Assembly: GCA_944990035.1 (NCBI GenBank)
Contig: CALYLX010000142.1
Location: 434,001 to 498,000, forward strand
Length of the DNA stretch: 64,000 nt
Direction: 5' to 3'
Source: Clitopilus passeckerianus
Taxonomy: Eukaryota > Basidiomycota > Agaricomycetes > Agaricales > Entolomataceae
Shown: positions 54,836 through 64,000 of the stretch, in pieces
How positions within the stretch are numbered: position 1 is the first letter of the stretch
Layout: each line of letters begins with the position of its first letter
Position numbers and translations under genes: made by a program
Notes under the pieces: model-generated
The model's input: the letters and a program-made list of their open reading frames with translations, nothing else
What the model was told of the DNA's origin: nothing
Databases searched by the model: none

Positions 54836-56167
54836 CTAGTGTAGAGTGCCTGTGGGGGCGAAGTCGGACGCGAAGGGTGATTTGGCACGACCAAAAAATT
54901 GATCTGCCATGGTGTCAACCAACAATTTCTGGAGCACAGGAAGTCTCCTGGTCCACTCGGATACACAAAGGCGGTTTATCGCGTTCGTATTAGGGCCAGA
55001 TGGAGGGTTTGGTGTGGGGGTTGGCCACGAAGTCAGATGTTGCTCAATGGCCTTCAACCGCGATAGAATGTCTAGCTGGGGTGCTATGGTAGAACCCTCA
55101 GCTTTCATCCTCATTTGCTGGAACAGCGTTGGCCAGTTGGGTTGGCAGATCTGTCCGTGCTGTCCTGGTGCGCAAGAGGGATTGCGAGGCAATGCACTGG
55201 GCGCAGCGTTATTGGAAAGGAAAACTTGCCACGACTTCGTAAGACCACAGTATCCTCGGTCTAGATACCTAGCACCAGGAGAGTCAGGGTCTGAGTAGAT
55301 GGAATACTCCAGAGCTGCAGTTTCAGGGTGAATGCGGAGCTGTAATTTTTCCTGTCGTTGCAATAGGAAGTAATAGGCCATGCCTCGGAGTCTGCGGCTC
55401 CCGAAGTCGTCCATTATATCGAGTACTTGCTTAAGGTCATACGAGCCGTTTCCCATAACCTGAAGAAGCCCTTCTTCAGCCACTTCACGCAGCTCTTCTG
55501 AGCCGCATAGAGATGCAGCCTTGAGCAGTAATGGCGGGAGGAAATCTGGGTCAGACCTCGACATGAAGTTGTGGACGCGGCCGTGGTGAATCATGACTTC
55601 GATGGCCCATTCCTCTAGAGAGAGAAATTGGTATTTATTGGCGATCAGTGCAAGTCTAAAGACTTTGCTCATGTCTGCGTCGGCCTCGAGCTGAGCAAAC
55701 AGATCTGTCGGTCTTTCAGAATATCATGAGTTTCGCATCAATGGAAGCGAATCGCACATTACTCACAAAGCGTAAATTGCCCAGCACAGGTCGCGGAAAT
55801 CAGCCACCATGCCGTGTAGAACAATAGGTTCGCCCTGAGCTTCATTCAGCTTTCCACCGGTATTCGAGGAGAACATATCTCTGAATACGACGCTATCCCT
55901 GGAAAGTAGGTACCGATGGATCTCAAGCAGACGTTAGTGCCCGTGCACACCAATAGAGCTTTGTCACGAACTCACTTTGAAAGTCGTATTTTGGACACGA
56001 AGGGCGCAAATGTCACCGTCGGAAGCGTTATACTGAAGGTCCTGAATTGTCGTTGGTGTTACCCCTTCGCGAACTTCGGTGGGTCCTGGGTGCTCAGACG
56101 CCGTCAAGTCCTCGTCACCTGGAGCGAGTCTAGGTCGTTTACGGGAGCCACCAGTATCATCCGACAT
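54836..56167 (-). CDS. BTB/POZ domain protein, array gene 3
   Basis: The ATG at 56165-56167 gives MSDDTGGSRKRPRLAPGDED (nuclear-signal-like RKRPRL), GDICALRVQNTTFK, intron, IHRYLLSRDSVVFRDMFSSN, VADFRDLCWAIYAL, intron, then MSKVFRLALIANKYQFLSLE, EWAIEVMIHHG, LDIMDDFGSRRLRGMAYYFL and LDRGYCGLTKSWQVFL. A Cys box (CAPGQHGQICQPNW) follows, then LDILSRLKAIEQHL, a Pro-rich linker, LCVSEWTRRLPVLQKLLVDT and MADQFFGR. Stop at 54836-54838; about 400 residues, frame intact. The detached fragment at 58269-58560 is a copy of this gene's C-terminal end. Confidence 0.85.
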
Positions 56168-56829
56168 TTCGATGAGGATGTAGATTCAAGGAGAGCCGTT
56201 TGTAGAGTCATTCCTTCGGAGCAAACAGGTTTTATAGTCACAGGTAAAGCAACGGGCTGAAGTGCTGTCGAAATGTGCTAGTACCGGATAAGGAGGCGAC
56301 ACACCAAAAGGCGTAAACATTCGAAGGGCTCGGATTCTCGGAAAGACCCAGCCCTTCTCTTGGAACCCTGTTTATTTAAGGGAAGACCTGTTTGGGTCGA
56401 ACCTATTATTTCCACAATTAGGCTTTTTTATCCCGGATTTGGCGCACGGCAATGTGCGGGCCTTCCGACTCTTCGCAAATCGCCGTCGGTCACTAATTTC
56501 CGGCTTCAGGGCTTTATCCATTTGGTAATGAATCTCCTTAAATGGGAATAATAGGTTTGTAAGGCATGTCATCGCTGTTTCACGCTAATCTCGACGGTCG
56601 CCGTAGGATATTTTTCACAGACGGACATTGCCAGTTGGTTCAACAATGGGCCGCCGGGTACGGGGCTTGTGGAGAACGTGGAAGAATCATAGCGTTCACT
56701 CTTTAGTTCAAAGAGTTCTCCGTTGGCACCTGTAGGTTGACTGTGAGGCGGAATGTGGTTTGTGAACGATAGCATATATTACTCGTAGAAAGCAATTACG
56801 TAGACAAAATGTATTATTCAGACAAAATT
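56168..56829. other. Spacer between BTB gene 3 and the gene 4 relic
   Basis: Nothing recognisable beyond flanking sequence; short frames only. Confidence 0.35.
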
Positions 56830-57905
56830 TCAAGCAGACGATGTCGAAGAATTCCCCTCTGCCACGGCTTCAGCTGGGCGGCAGCCATAGAATTGATCAG
56901 CCATCATGGTATCAATTAGCTGCTGCCGTATTTTCGCAACGTGCGAGCCCCAACTAGGTAAGCACTGCCGATCTCTTGGGTGGTACTCATCAGACCATGG
57001 TGCTGCAAGCCTGACCACGTTCTCAAGTTCCCTAAGCCTCGCGAGGACATCAATTGAGAAACGTAGCCTCGATGGGTGATACACGCCAGGTCGGAATTGG
57101 GGTTGTCCCGGCCGGCTTTGACGGTGGCAGTATTGGGTTGGTGGGATGTGTTTGCGCTGTGCTGCCTCATCAAAAAGTAGTAGTGCCTCATTCCTTTGAG
57201 GCGACGATTACCGAACATTTCAATGGGTTGCAGAAGCGTGTTCAAGTCGACGTCGTCGTTCTTCATTTTCTGTATGATCATATCCCCAACGAGTTTCTGA
57301 AGAATCTTCGTTGAGCATCGAACGCTTGTCTTGAGGTAGTCCAGGATCTCCTCGAGGGCGAGTTTTCCCATGAGGTCTTAGGTGCAGAAGTGATGCATGA
57401 TCGTTTCAAGAGCCCACTCTTCGAGGGATAGAAACTGATATTTGTTCGCCATGTCGGCGAGGACTCTGAGATTGCATATATTCGCGTCAGCTGCAAGCTG
57501 AGCGTTGAGCTCTGTTGGCCTAGTCTCCGTCAGGCTGGAGCAAATAGACGGGTGAAATGGTACTTACAGAGCGTAAAGGCCCCAGCAGGGGATACGGAAG
57601 TCTGTAACCTTGTCGTGCAGCATGAGTGGGTCAGTTTCGTTTACGCCCTGGCGTTGGCCGGATTGAGGTAGCGTTAACATACCCTTGAACATGACGCTGT
57701 CACGAGAGAGTAGGAATCGATGAATCTTTATGCGTCCATTAGCCTGTGCAGTATTCAAGGTGGGATGAAGACAGAATCTACCTTGGATATAGTTTCCCCG
57801 ACGCGAATGACGCAGGAATCACCACCGGGGGCTCCATATTGGGGATCATAGACCAGAGTTGGCAAGTCCTGCTGAGGGGTCAATTCCTCCACTGCGGATG
57901 CTTCC
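56830..57905 (-). pseudogene. BTB/POZ array gene 4, inactivated
   Basis: Family blocks are present in order (VYDPQYGAPGGDSCVIRVGE, IHRFLLSRDSVMFKGMLTLP, FRIPCWGLYAL, NKYQFLSLEEWALETIMHH, IEMFGNRRLKGMRHYYFLM, DTMMADQFYG) but with at least three lesions. The N-terminal segment with the start codon and RKRPRL is missing, with a stop codon where it should join. An in-frame TAA sits at 57378-57380 between the HHF and MGKL blocks. Near 57055-57065 about 195 bp encoding the GYFxLSKWW and Cys-box region is gone, and the join shifts the frame. Closest relative is gene 5, whose N-terminal and C-terminal wording (VYDPYYNS, SSSSS tail) it shares. Non-functional as read. Confidence 0.8.
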
Positions 57906-58268
57906 CATTAGTATTCTCCCGGAACTACGAGATTATATTTAAGATACGGCCTTTCTACCTCTCACGTTTACTTTCGCTGGCGCGATACCCCACTGGCACC
58001 CTTTTACTCTAGTAGAATGTGATTCGAACCGACGGCCATTACATGTGTTTTTCCCGAAAGGCTCTTATTTAATGAGAAGTAATGAGTCCATAAGGGTTCA
58101 ACTACAACAGAATTAGATGTTAATTACGTATTGACGGCATTTCACAAGACCTATTCAGAGCATGCGAGATAGTGGGTACGGAATATGCAAGTAGGGTGAT
58201 TCAAGATATCTGTGGCGAGGTGTAGTCAGTATCCTGTGAACGATAGCGCAGCATGTTACTTACAAGAC

Positions 58269-58560
58269 TCAGGTGATGACAAAGGCATTAGACTCTGCAA
58301 CTACTGGAATGATGCCGGACACAAAGGGTGACTTGGCACTGGCACGACCGTAAAATTGGTCTGCCATTGTGTCGATCAATAATTTTCGGAGCCCAGGAAG
58401 TTTCTTGGCCCACTCGGATACACAAAGGCGATTCACTGTGTTCTGATTAGGGCCAGGAGGGTTTGGCGCGGGGTTGGATCCCAAGTTCATATGTTCGATG
58501 GCATTCAGCCGTGACAGAATGTCTGTTACGGGACCACTCCCAGGACCTTCGATTTTGAAC
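58269..58560 (-). pseudogene. Detached C-terminal fragment of a gene 3-type BTB protein
   Basis: The frame encodes TDILSRLNAIEHMNLG, a Pro/Asn linker, VNRLCVSEWAKKLPGLRKLL and IDTMADQFYGRASAKSPF, matching the last 90 residues of gene 3. Upstream (minus strand) the match ends abruptly in A+T-rich sequence, and no other exon is present before gene 5. It is a partial duplicate left behind by recombination. Confidence 0.75.
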
Positions 58561-58748
58561 AGTGTTTAAAGCCAATGTACATAAATGTTTTAGCCTCGGG
58601 ATTCACAAGTTAAATCGGGTTTCCAATGATGATGGTAACGAGAGCTTTATAGTTGCATGTCAAATTCTGATAATACAAGGGAATTTCTACTAAGCAAGGA
58701 CATAGCTAAATGTAGCGTGTGGAGGGTAGGGTGTTATAGATGGCGGCT

Positions 58749-60040
58749 TCAGGGCGAGGATGACGAGGAATTTCCCGTAGCCGCAGATTCTACAGGAAGA
58801 CAGCCATAGAAATGATCGGCCATGGTATCTATCAGCTGCTTCCTTACCGTCGCGATGTGCGAACCCCAATGACTTAGGCACTGTTGTCGACCGACCGGCA
58901 TCCCATAATAGCCCATCTGCGGTTGTGTAGCTGCCGCCAGGCTCTCAAGCTCGCTCAGCTTCGTCAGGACATCCAGTCTGGGTTTGATCGACTCCGCTTT
59001 CGCAATGAACGCCTTGAAGTGATTCGGCCATTGCACTTGACAGACACGGACGTGAATTTCATAAGGACAGAGTTCTGTCTTCGTAAGGCTCGTTACTTCG
59101 GTGTCCACGAAATTCTCCCACCACTTCGACAGAGCAAAGTAGCCGCGATAGGCGACGTGTGCGCGGGCACAGGATGGGTCGTGCCAGATGCCAGCTTTCA
59201 CTGCGGAAGTGTTGGGTAGATGATGCGTTTGCGCAGTGTCTTGCAACATCAACAAGCGGTACTGCATCATTCCCTTGAGGCGCCGGCTCCCGTAGGCTTC
59301 GATCGGTTCAATGAGCTTGCTCCAATCGATTGAACCTGTCTCCATTTGGAGAGTGATTCCGCCCTCGACAATATCTTGGAGGTCCTTTGATTAGCAATGG
59401 AAGGCCGTCTCAAGGTAGTCAGGCATCTCCTCTACGGTCAGCTGCGCCATGAAATTGTGATTGTCGAAGTGATGAAGAATCGTCGTGAGGGCCCAATCTT
59501 CGAGTGATAGAAACTGGTATTTGTTGGCGATGCGGGCGAGGGCTCTGAGTTTGCTTACCTCTGCTTCGGCAGAAAGCTGAGCATTGAGTTCGGTCGGCCT
59601 GCTCCCAATAAGAACGATGCCAGGAAATATATAAGAAGACACTTACAAAGCATAGAGTGCCCAGCAAAGCATGCGAAAGTCTGCGAGCTCGTCATGAAGT
59701 ACGATTGGGTCGGCTTCGTTTACGCCCTGGGGTTCACCCGATTGAGGGAGGGTCAACATATCCCTAAACATGATACTGTCACGAGAAAGTAGGTATCGAT
59801 GAATCTATGGACGTTCAGTCAAGTTCAGCCTATGAATGACCAAATTCAGTTCACCTTGAAGATAGTGTCGTCAATGCGAATAACGCAGATATCGGCATCT
59901 GGGGAGTTGTAATAGGGATCGTAGACCACATTGGGCATCTCTAGTAGAGAGGTGGCTTGCTCTAGCATGGAAGGCTCGAAGGCTTCTGTTTCAGATTCCA
60001 ACCGAGGGCGCTTGCGAGGGTTTCCTTCAGCTTCGGACAT
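58749..60040 (-). pseudogene. BTB/POZ array gene 5, one in-frame stop in an otherwise intact gene
   Basis: The ATG at 60038-60040 gives MSEAEGNPRKRPRLESETEA, VVYDPYYNSPDADICVIRID, DTIFK, intron, IHRYLLSRDSIMFRDMLTLP, LADFRMLCWALYAL, intron, EAEVSKLRALARIANKYQFL, SLEDWALTTILHHFDNHNFM and VEEMPDYLETAFHC. A TAA at 59391-59393 follows, and then the frame continues open: SKDLQDIVEGGITL, IEPIEAYGSRRLKGMMQYRL, YRGYFALSKWWENFVD, CPYEIHVRVCQVQWPNHFKA, LSHWGSHIATVRKQLIDTMA, DHFYG. Gene 6 has CQADKL at the stop position, so a CAA to TAA change explains it. A 51-bp stretch (59385-59435) with GT and AG ends and a CTAAT branch-like site could remove the stop in frame. If that is spliced, this is a working gene. 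About 400 residues otherwise. Confidence 0.65.
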
Positions 60041-60484
60041 AATGGCGGGTAAAAACAGCTATGTGTGGATTACGCGCCGCTCTCTTATATGGCGTTCTCT
60101 TTTTGGAACCAGTGGGAATGAATGACTCCAATCTTGTGGTTTGATCCTCCTTGTGGCGTCGTTCTTGTGGCAGGCCTGAGAGGGCCCATGAAGGCTTAGG
60201 GAAGTTTGCTATCGCGGTCACGTGGTGAGGCCTCGAAACGACGATGGCAGGAAGGAACGCGTTCGATTTACGAGAAGTACGATTTCTTGTCTTGTCCCCA
60301 TGGCTTAGGTGTGCTTGTATGTATCTGCGAGATACTGATGACCCAGGAGGCGCAGGTAGGTAACCGGGTAAATGGGCAAGTGGCAGGTGCCAGGCCAAAG
60401 ATCTTATGGTGGCAAGAGATAGGAATGCGGGTAAAATTGCAACGATTTTATGATATGAAGTAGTTAACAACAAAGCCATACCAT
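60041..60484. other. Spacer between BTB genes 5 and 6
   Basis: Promoter side of gene 5 and 3' flank of gene 6; no gene recognised. Confidence 0.35.
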
Positions 60485-61774
60485 CTACACCTCTGGAAGT
60501 GGTATTGCAGGCACGCAGCCGAAAAAGTGGTCTGCCATCGTGTCCGTCAATCGCTGTCGCACAGACGAAATCTTGGACTTCCACAGAAGTATGCACGAAC
60601 GGCTACTCAATGGCCAGAACTCTTCGCTGGGTTGAGCTTCCATCTGCTTGATGTACTTCTCGATGGCCTCCAGCCGTGCGATAACGTCCAGTCGTCCAAT
60701 GTCCGGTCCTTGCGTTTGTTCCAAGATAACCTTGAACTGCGCTTTCCAATGGACTCGGCAACTCTTTGCATGCGTCTCGGAGGAACACTGGGGAGCGCGA
60801 TGAAGGCGAGCAGGCGGGGCGTTGGTGGTGACGAAGTTCTCCCACCACTTGGAGAGCGAGAAGTAACCTCGATAGAGGGCTTGAGCTCGGTTAGAGTTGG
60901 GGTCATTGAACACGGTCACTTTGAGAGCAGTCGTGTCAGCTTGAGATTCCAGCCCAACAGCTTCTTGATGCTGCAAAAGCTGGTAAAAGACGAGTCCCCG
61001 GAAGCGGCGACGGCCATAGTTGAGGGCGCGTGTCACGGTGGCGGACTCAAGCGGCGGGCTCTTTTTGAGTCGTTCTAGGATCCAGTCTTCGACAATTGTA
61101 TGTAGCTTGTCGGCTTGACACAGGAAGGCTGTTTTGAGTACGGTGATGACTTTGCTTTCGGAGTTGGCAAGAGACAGATAATCGTGTCGGAGGCAGTGGT
61201 GGGTTATTGTCAATATTGCCCAATCTTCAATGGAGGTGAATTGGTATTTGTTGGAAGTACGAGCGAGGAGGTTCAGGTTAACTACGTTCGCTCTGGGTGC
61301 CGACTCTGCCAGCAACTGCGTTGGTCTGGTGGATGCGTATACTTAACTACACATCAAGGCGTACGTAGAAGAAATTACTCACAACGCATATAGCGCCCAG
61401 CACAGGCGTCGAAAAACCCCGGGACTATCATGTAATACGATGGGATCTGATTCTGTTCTTCCTTGCGCCGGCCCTCCGCACGGCAAGGCGAACATGCCAC
61501 TGAAGGCAGAGCTATCCCGTGTCAACAAAAAACGGTGGACCTTTGATACAGCCCTTAGACCTAGTTGTGCCAACGAGTAGTAGTATCAACACACCTTAAA
61601 TATCGTATTTTCAACGCGAATAACGCAGATGTCGCCATCGGTTGAGTTGTATTCTGGGTCATGAACAAGTGGGTCTTCCGTGACATGGCTCACGCCTTCA
61701 GCAACAAAGGAGGTGTCCTCTTCTTCATTTTCCGGTTCCCGAACGTTCTGCGAAGTCTCTTGGTAGTCCTGCAT
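60485..61774 (-). CDS. BTB/POZ domain protein, array gene 6
   Basis: I chose the ATG at 61772-61774 (MQDYQETSQNVREPENEEED); the frame extends further upstream but without an ATG. Then VHDPEYNSTDGDICVIRVEN, TIFK, intron, VHRFLLTRDSSAFSGMFALP, DPIVLHDSPGVFRRLCWALY, intron, ANVVNLNLLARTSNKYQFTS, IEDWAILTITHHC, VLKTAFLCQADKLHTIVEDW, ALNYGRRRFRGLVFYQLLQ, YRGYFSLSKWWENFV, CSSETHAKSCRVHW, LDVIARLEAIEKYIKQ and RQRLTDTMADHFFGC, stop 60485-60487. About 385 residues, intact. The N-terminus is acidic and lacks the RKRPRL motif of genes 2, 3 and 5. Confidence 0.82.
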
Positions 61775-63288
61775 CTTGCTTAAGAGGTTGGGCAACGAGC
61801 ACTGAGAAGTGAGGTGGCAGTTGTGAACTAAGGCAGGGCAAGACGCCACGAATGTTCCCCTGGATATAGGTGCATCCTGAAGAACAGTCCGGAATCATTC
61901 TGGAGGTCGGGGGGGCTGGCATCAACGTTAGTTTTTCAGCAGTTGAATAGATGAAAAAGCGACAGTGAACCGTTGAATCGGAGGTGGTTCGGCCCCGGTC
62001 CGGATGCATGGCCTAAGATCGGGTCGGGGTTCGAATCTATCACAGGATGCGGCCGGTGGGAGTCGGTAATGAATCCTGATCAGGGACTCAGAATATTCAG
62101 ATTCACCACTTATGACCTTCATTCAAAGGGTCTCGTCCATCCCGGTACCTTAAGGAACTCAAAGTACTCTTTTGCCTTGGCCTGGCTAGCACACAGGAAC
62201 TACGAAATATCTTGCAAAGACCAGTACAATTCTACGCCCAACCTTTCTCCGAATCTTTCGTTTACTCTTCAAGCTCTCCAGTAATATATGTACGTCGTAT
62301 CGACTATATATGGTGCCAAACATCGTTGAAAAGGGTCTCCAAACTTGCACTCAATCTGCGGCTGGTAACCACTGTATATAAGGCTTACAACTGCGTTTCG
62401 GTCAATGCCCTGGGTGGGATTCTCGCCTGGTCTCTATCCCTCCTTGTCAGTGGATGACACCCGATTCCTCCAACGTGACGCTTGACCTAAGCTGGCTGCT
62501 GATGCATCGTTTCTATGTCTTGTCCTTGGAGGAGGGTCACCGCGACGGTGCGAAAGAATGCACATCATCGTTGCCATGTGATTGAATTGGCTTCAAGCTA
62601 ACTTTGCGTGAGATAGCGCCTGGGGGCGGAGGACGGAGGATTTTCTGATCGGCATGTGTTAAGCCCAGCATCGGTCTTTCAGGTACATCTTTCTCTTGTA
62701 AACTTTGTAGCGTTTGGGCTCTGCACCGAGAATCATGCCGTGACGCGAGTCGACCTTTATCATTTGCGTTGTGAGCATTGCATTGACCCAACTACACTCG
62801 AACTCTAAGCCTAGAGAGGGTCATCCCCCAAACGCTGCCTGGATCCAAGTTCTATGGGCTTTCGAGTCGCGGGAGAGTGGGTCGGGGACGTGATAACCTT
62901 GCAGGGTCAGCGATGCCCCACGGTTACTAACAAACACCTTGTCCCTGACGGCTTCCTTACCTCTCAAACGTCCCTCCATGCATGGTCAAAACACACTTTA
63001 GTCTTTTGGATTTCCCGTCTCCGGCGCTAACTTCAAGACATTCATTCTGCCACGGCACTAGAGCCATTGCCGGCCAAGCGATAAAGGACTCGGAGTGCAC
63101 GACGGCGCTGGAGGGACTGAAACTCGACATTACTACTTGGGTTCTACATAATACCGTGGCGCTAAAGCACCTGCATCATCACTAAGGCTCGCCCTGTCCA
63201 GATTGGTAACCTCGGTGCCTGCATAATTGACACGACGAGCTGGTTATAAACTCTGGTGATCAACTGGTATCCAACGTTGCTGCCCACC
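61775..63288. other. Intergenic region of about 1.5 kb
   Basis: No gene recognised. A TATA-like string (GTTATAAAC, 63242-63250) near the right end fits the promoter of the next gene, about 40 bp before its ATG. A box-B-like GGGGTTCGAATC at about 62029-62040 has no matching tRNA arms around it. Confidence 0.4.
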
Positions 63289-64000
63289 ATGGCCGAGTCC
63301 ATAGGTTTGGCGGAGCTATTGTTCTCTGTCAGACTCAGAAAAGTAAGTCTTGTCATCTCGAGCAAGATCTAGCTAATGGCTGTTATCAAGTTCATGGATG
63401 GTGAGCCAACCATCTGGATCATTATGCTATCAACATTTATGAACTTGCCTCAGTTGCATGCATGACACTCTGGGTACGTTCTTCCTTTCTCAAAGCACGG
63501 ATCGGAAGCTGATGTCGACTAGCTCTATGATATCGTCAGTCTCTTCCCCGAGGAGATCAGACTAATATGGACTGCCTCATGGACGCTACCAAAAGTCCTC
63601 TATCTCCTGACCAGATATCTTCCTCTGCCGATGTTTGTCGTAGGGTTCTACCGTACGTCGCGTCATTATGATGAATACAGGTTCTAAAATCCCTTAAGAC
63701 GGCTTCTGCGCTCCCCAGTGGTCGATGGATGCGTGTGTCTCTGTCAATAAGTTTCTCGGGTGTTCGTCCGTCTCTTCTTCTTTCTTATCTCCGATCTTAA
63801 TCTGACATTTCAGGGATGCTCTACCTCTCTATGTTCTTCCCGGAGAGTAAGTTGAATGCTTCGAATAGTTTCCCTCGGCTTACAGTTGGCAGTCATATTC
63901 GCTATGCGTACCTGGGCGGTATGGGGGAAAGGTCGATGGATGGGAATCTTCCTCGCTCTGTTCACCTCCTGCACTTGGCTAGGAACTTTCATTATTATCT
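63289..64000 (+). CDS. DUF6533-type membrane protein, 5' part (runs off the right edge)
   Basis: The ATG at 63289-63291 in CCACCATGG context encodes MAESIGLAELLFSVRLRK. Downstream exons carry the DUF6533 signature: LDHYAINIYELASVACMTLW, LYDIVSLFPEEIRLIWTASW, TLPKVLYLLTRYLPLPMFVV, then MLYLSMFFPE and LAVIFAMRTWAVWGKGRWMG, IFLALFTSCTWLGTFIII at the window edge. DUF6533 proteins are fungal seven-helix proteins of unknown role, with the pattern 'YDHhhTLxxEVxxIWKxxWSxxKxLFLxNRY'. The join between the first exon and the LDHYAIN exon is unclear: the simplest intron gives a wrong phase, so either the start or that splice site is misjudged. The 3' end lies outside the window. Confidence 0.65.

Noticed and set aside
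58018..58050. Minus-strand GGTTCGAATCAC, another box-B-like sequence.
   Set aside because: No pairing T stem or other tRNA arms nearby.
62026..62060. GGGGTTCGAATC, a box-B-like sequence suggesting a tRNA.
   Set aside because: The flanks cannot form a T stem or acceptor stem and there is no box A.
1..64000. Transposons, long terminal repeats, CRISPR arrays, rRNA and C-to-T mutation scars of the RIP type.
   Set aside because: No transposase or reverse-transcriptase motifs, no regular spaced repeats and no rRNA signatures were seen. The one C-to-T nonsense change is isolated.

Overview
The window looks like nuclear DNA of a mushroom-forming basidiomycete (Agaricomycetes). Nearly every gene is cut by several introns of about 50-60 bp. 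The gene families also fit: DUF6534 and DUF6533 seven-helix proteins, an AA14 copper monooxygenase, polyporopepsin-type peptidase, and expanded BTB and F-box proteins. Most genes were reconstructed by hand-splicing against remembered family patterns, so outer boundaries are firmer than internal exon edges.

Layout. 1-4.2 kb: two tandem DUF6534 membrane-protein genes (minus); the first runs off the left edge. 4.8-9.2 kb: a GH35 beta-galactosidase with an N-terminal membrane anchor (minus). 10-11 kb: a BTB-less relative of the BTB family found at the right end. 11.1-16.8 kb: two tandem POT peptide transporters (minus). 17.9-20.1 kb: a secreted S28 serine peptidase. 20.3-27.1 kb: an F-box protein and a very large proline-rich Bbc1/Aim3-like actin-patch protein. 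27.5-30.3 kb: a small basic protein and a decayed A1 aspartic peptidase. 30.3-33.8 kb is gene-poor. 33.8-37.3 kb: an RRM+YTH RNA-binding protein. 38.0-40.0 kb: a flavoprotein oxidoreductase with a C-terminal membrane helix. 40.9-48.6 kb: five tandem genes for small membrane proteins with an interferon-induced 6-16 (ISG12/IFI6)-like C-terminus, plus an orphan exon and repeated spacers. 49.6-51.3 kb: an AA14 LPMO with a probable GPI anchor. 51.6-61.8 kb: a tandem array of six BTB genes (four intact, one with a single in-frame stop, one clearly dead) plus a detached C-terminal fragment. The right edge cuts a DUF6533 gene.

Function. Several genes suit a saprotroph: peptide release (S28) next to peptide uptake (POT pair), and polysaccharide attack (GH35, AA14). 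The two large arrays, 6-16-like and BTB, are actively duplicating and decaying. They are the least explained part of the window. The 6-16-like array, with a conserved membrane tail and three unrelated N-terminal modules, is the best candidate for an undescribed system.

A recurrent detail is that three genes use a GC-AG intron where the neighbouring paralogue has GT-AG at the same position. No rRNA, CRISPR, intact transposon or confident tRNA was found.
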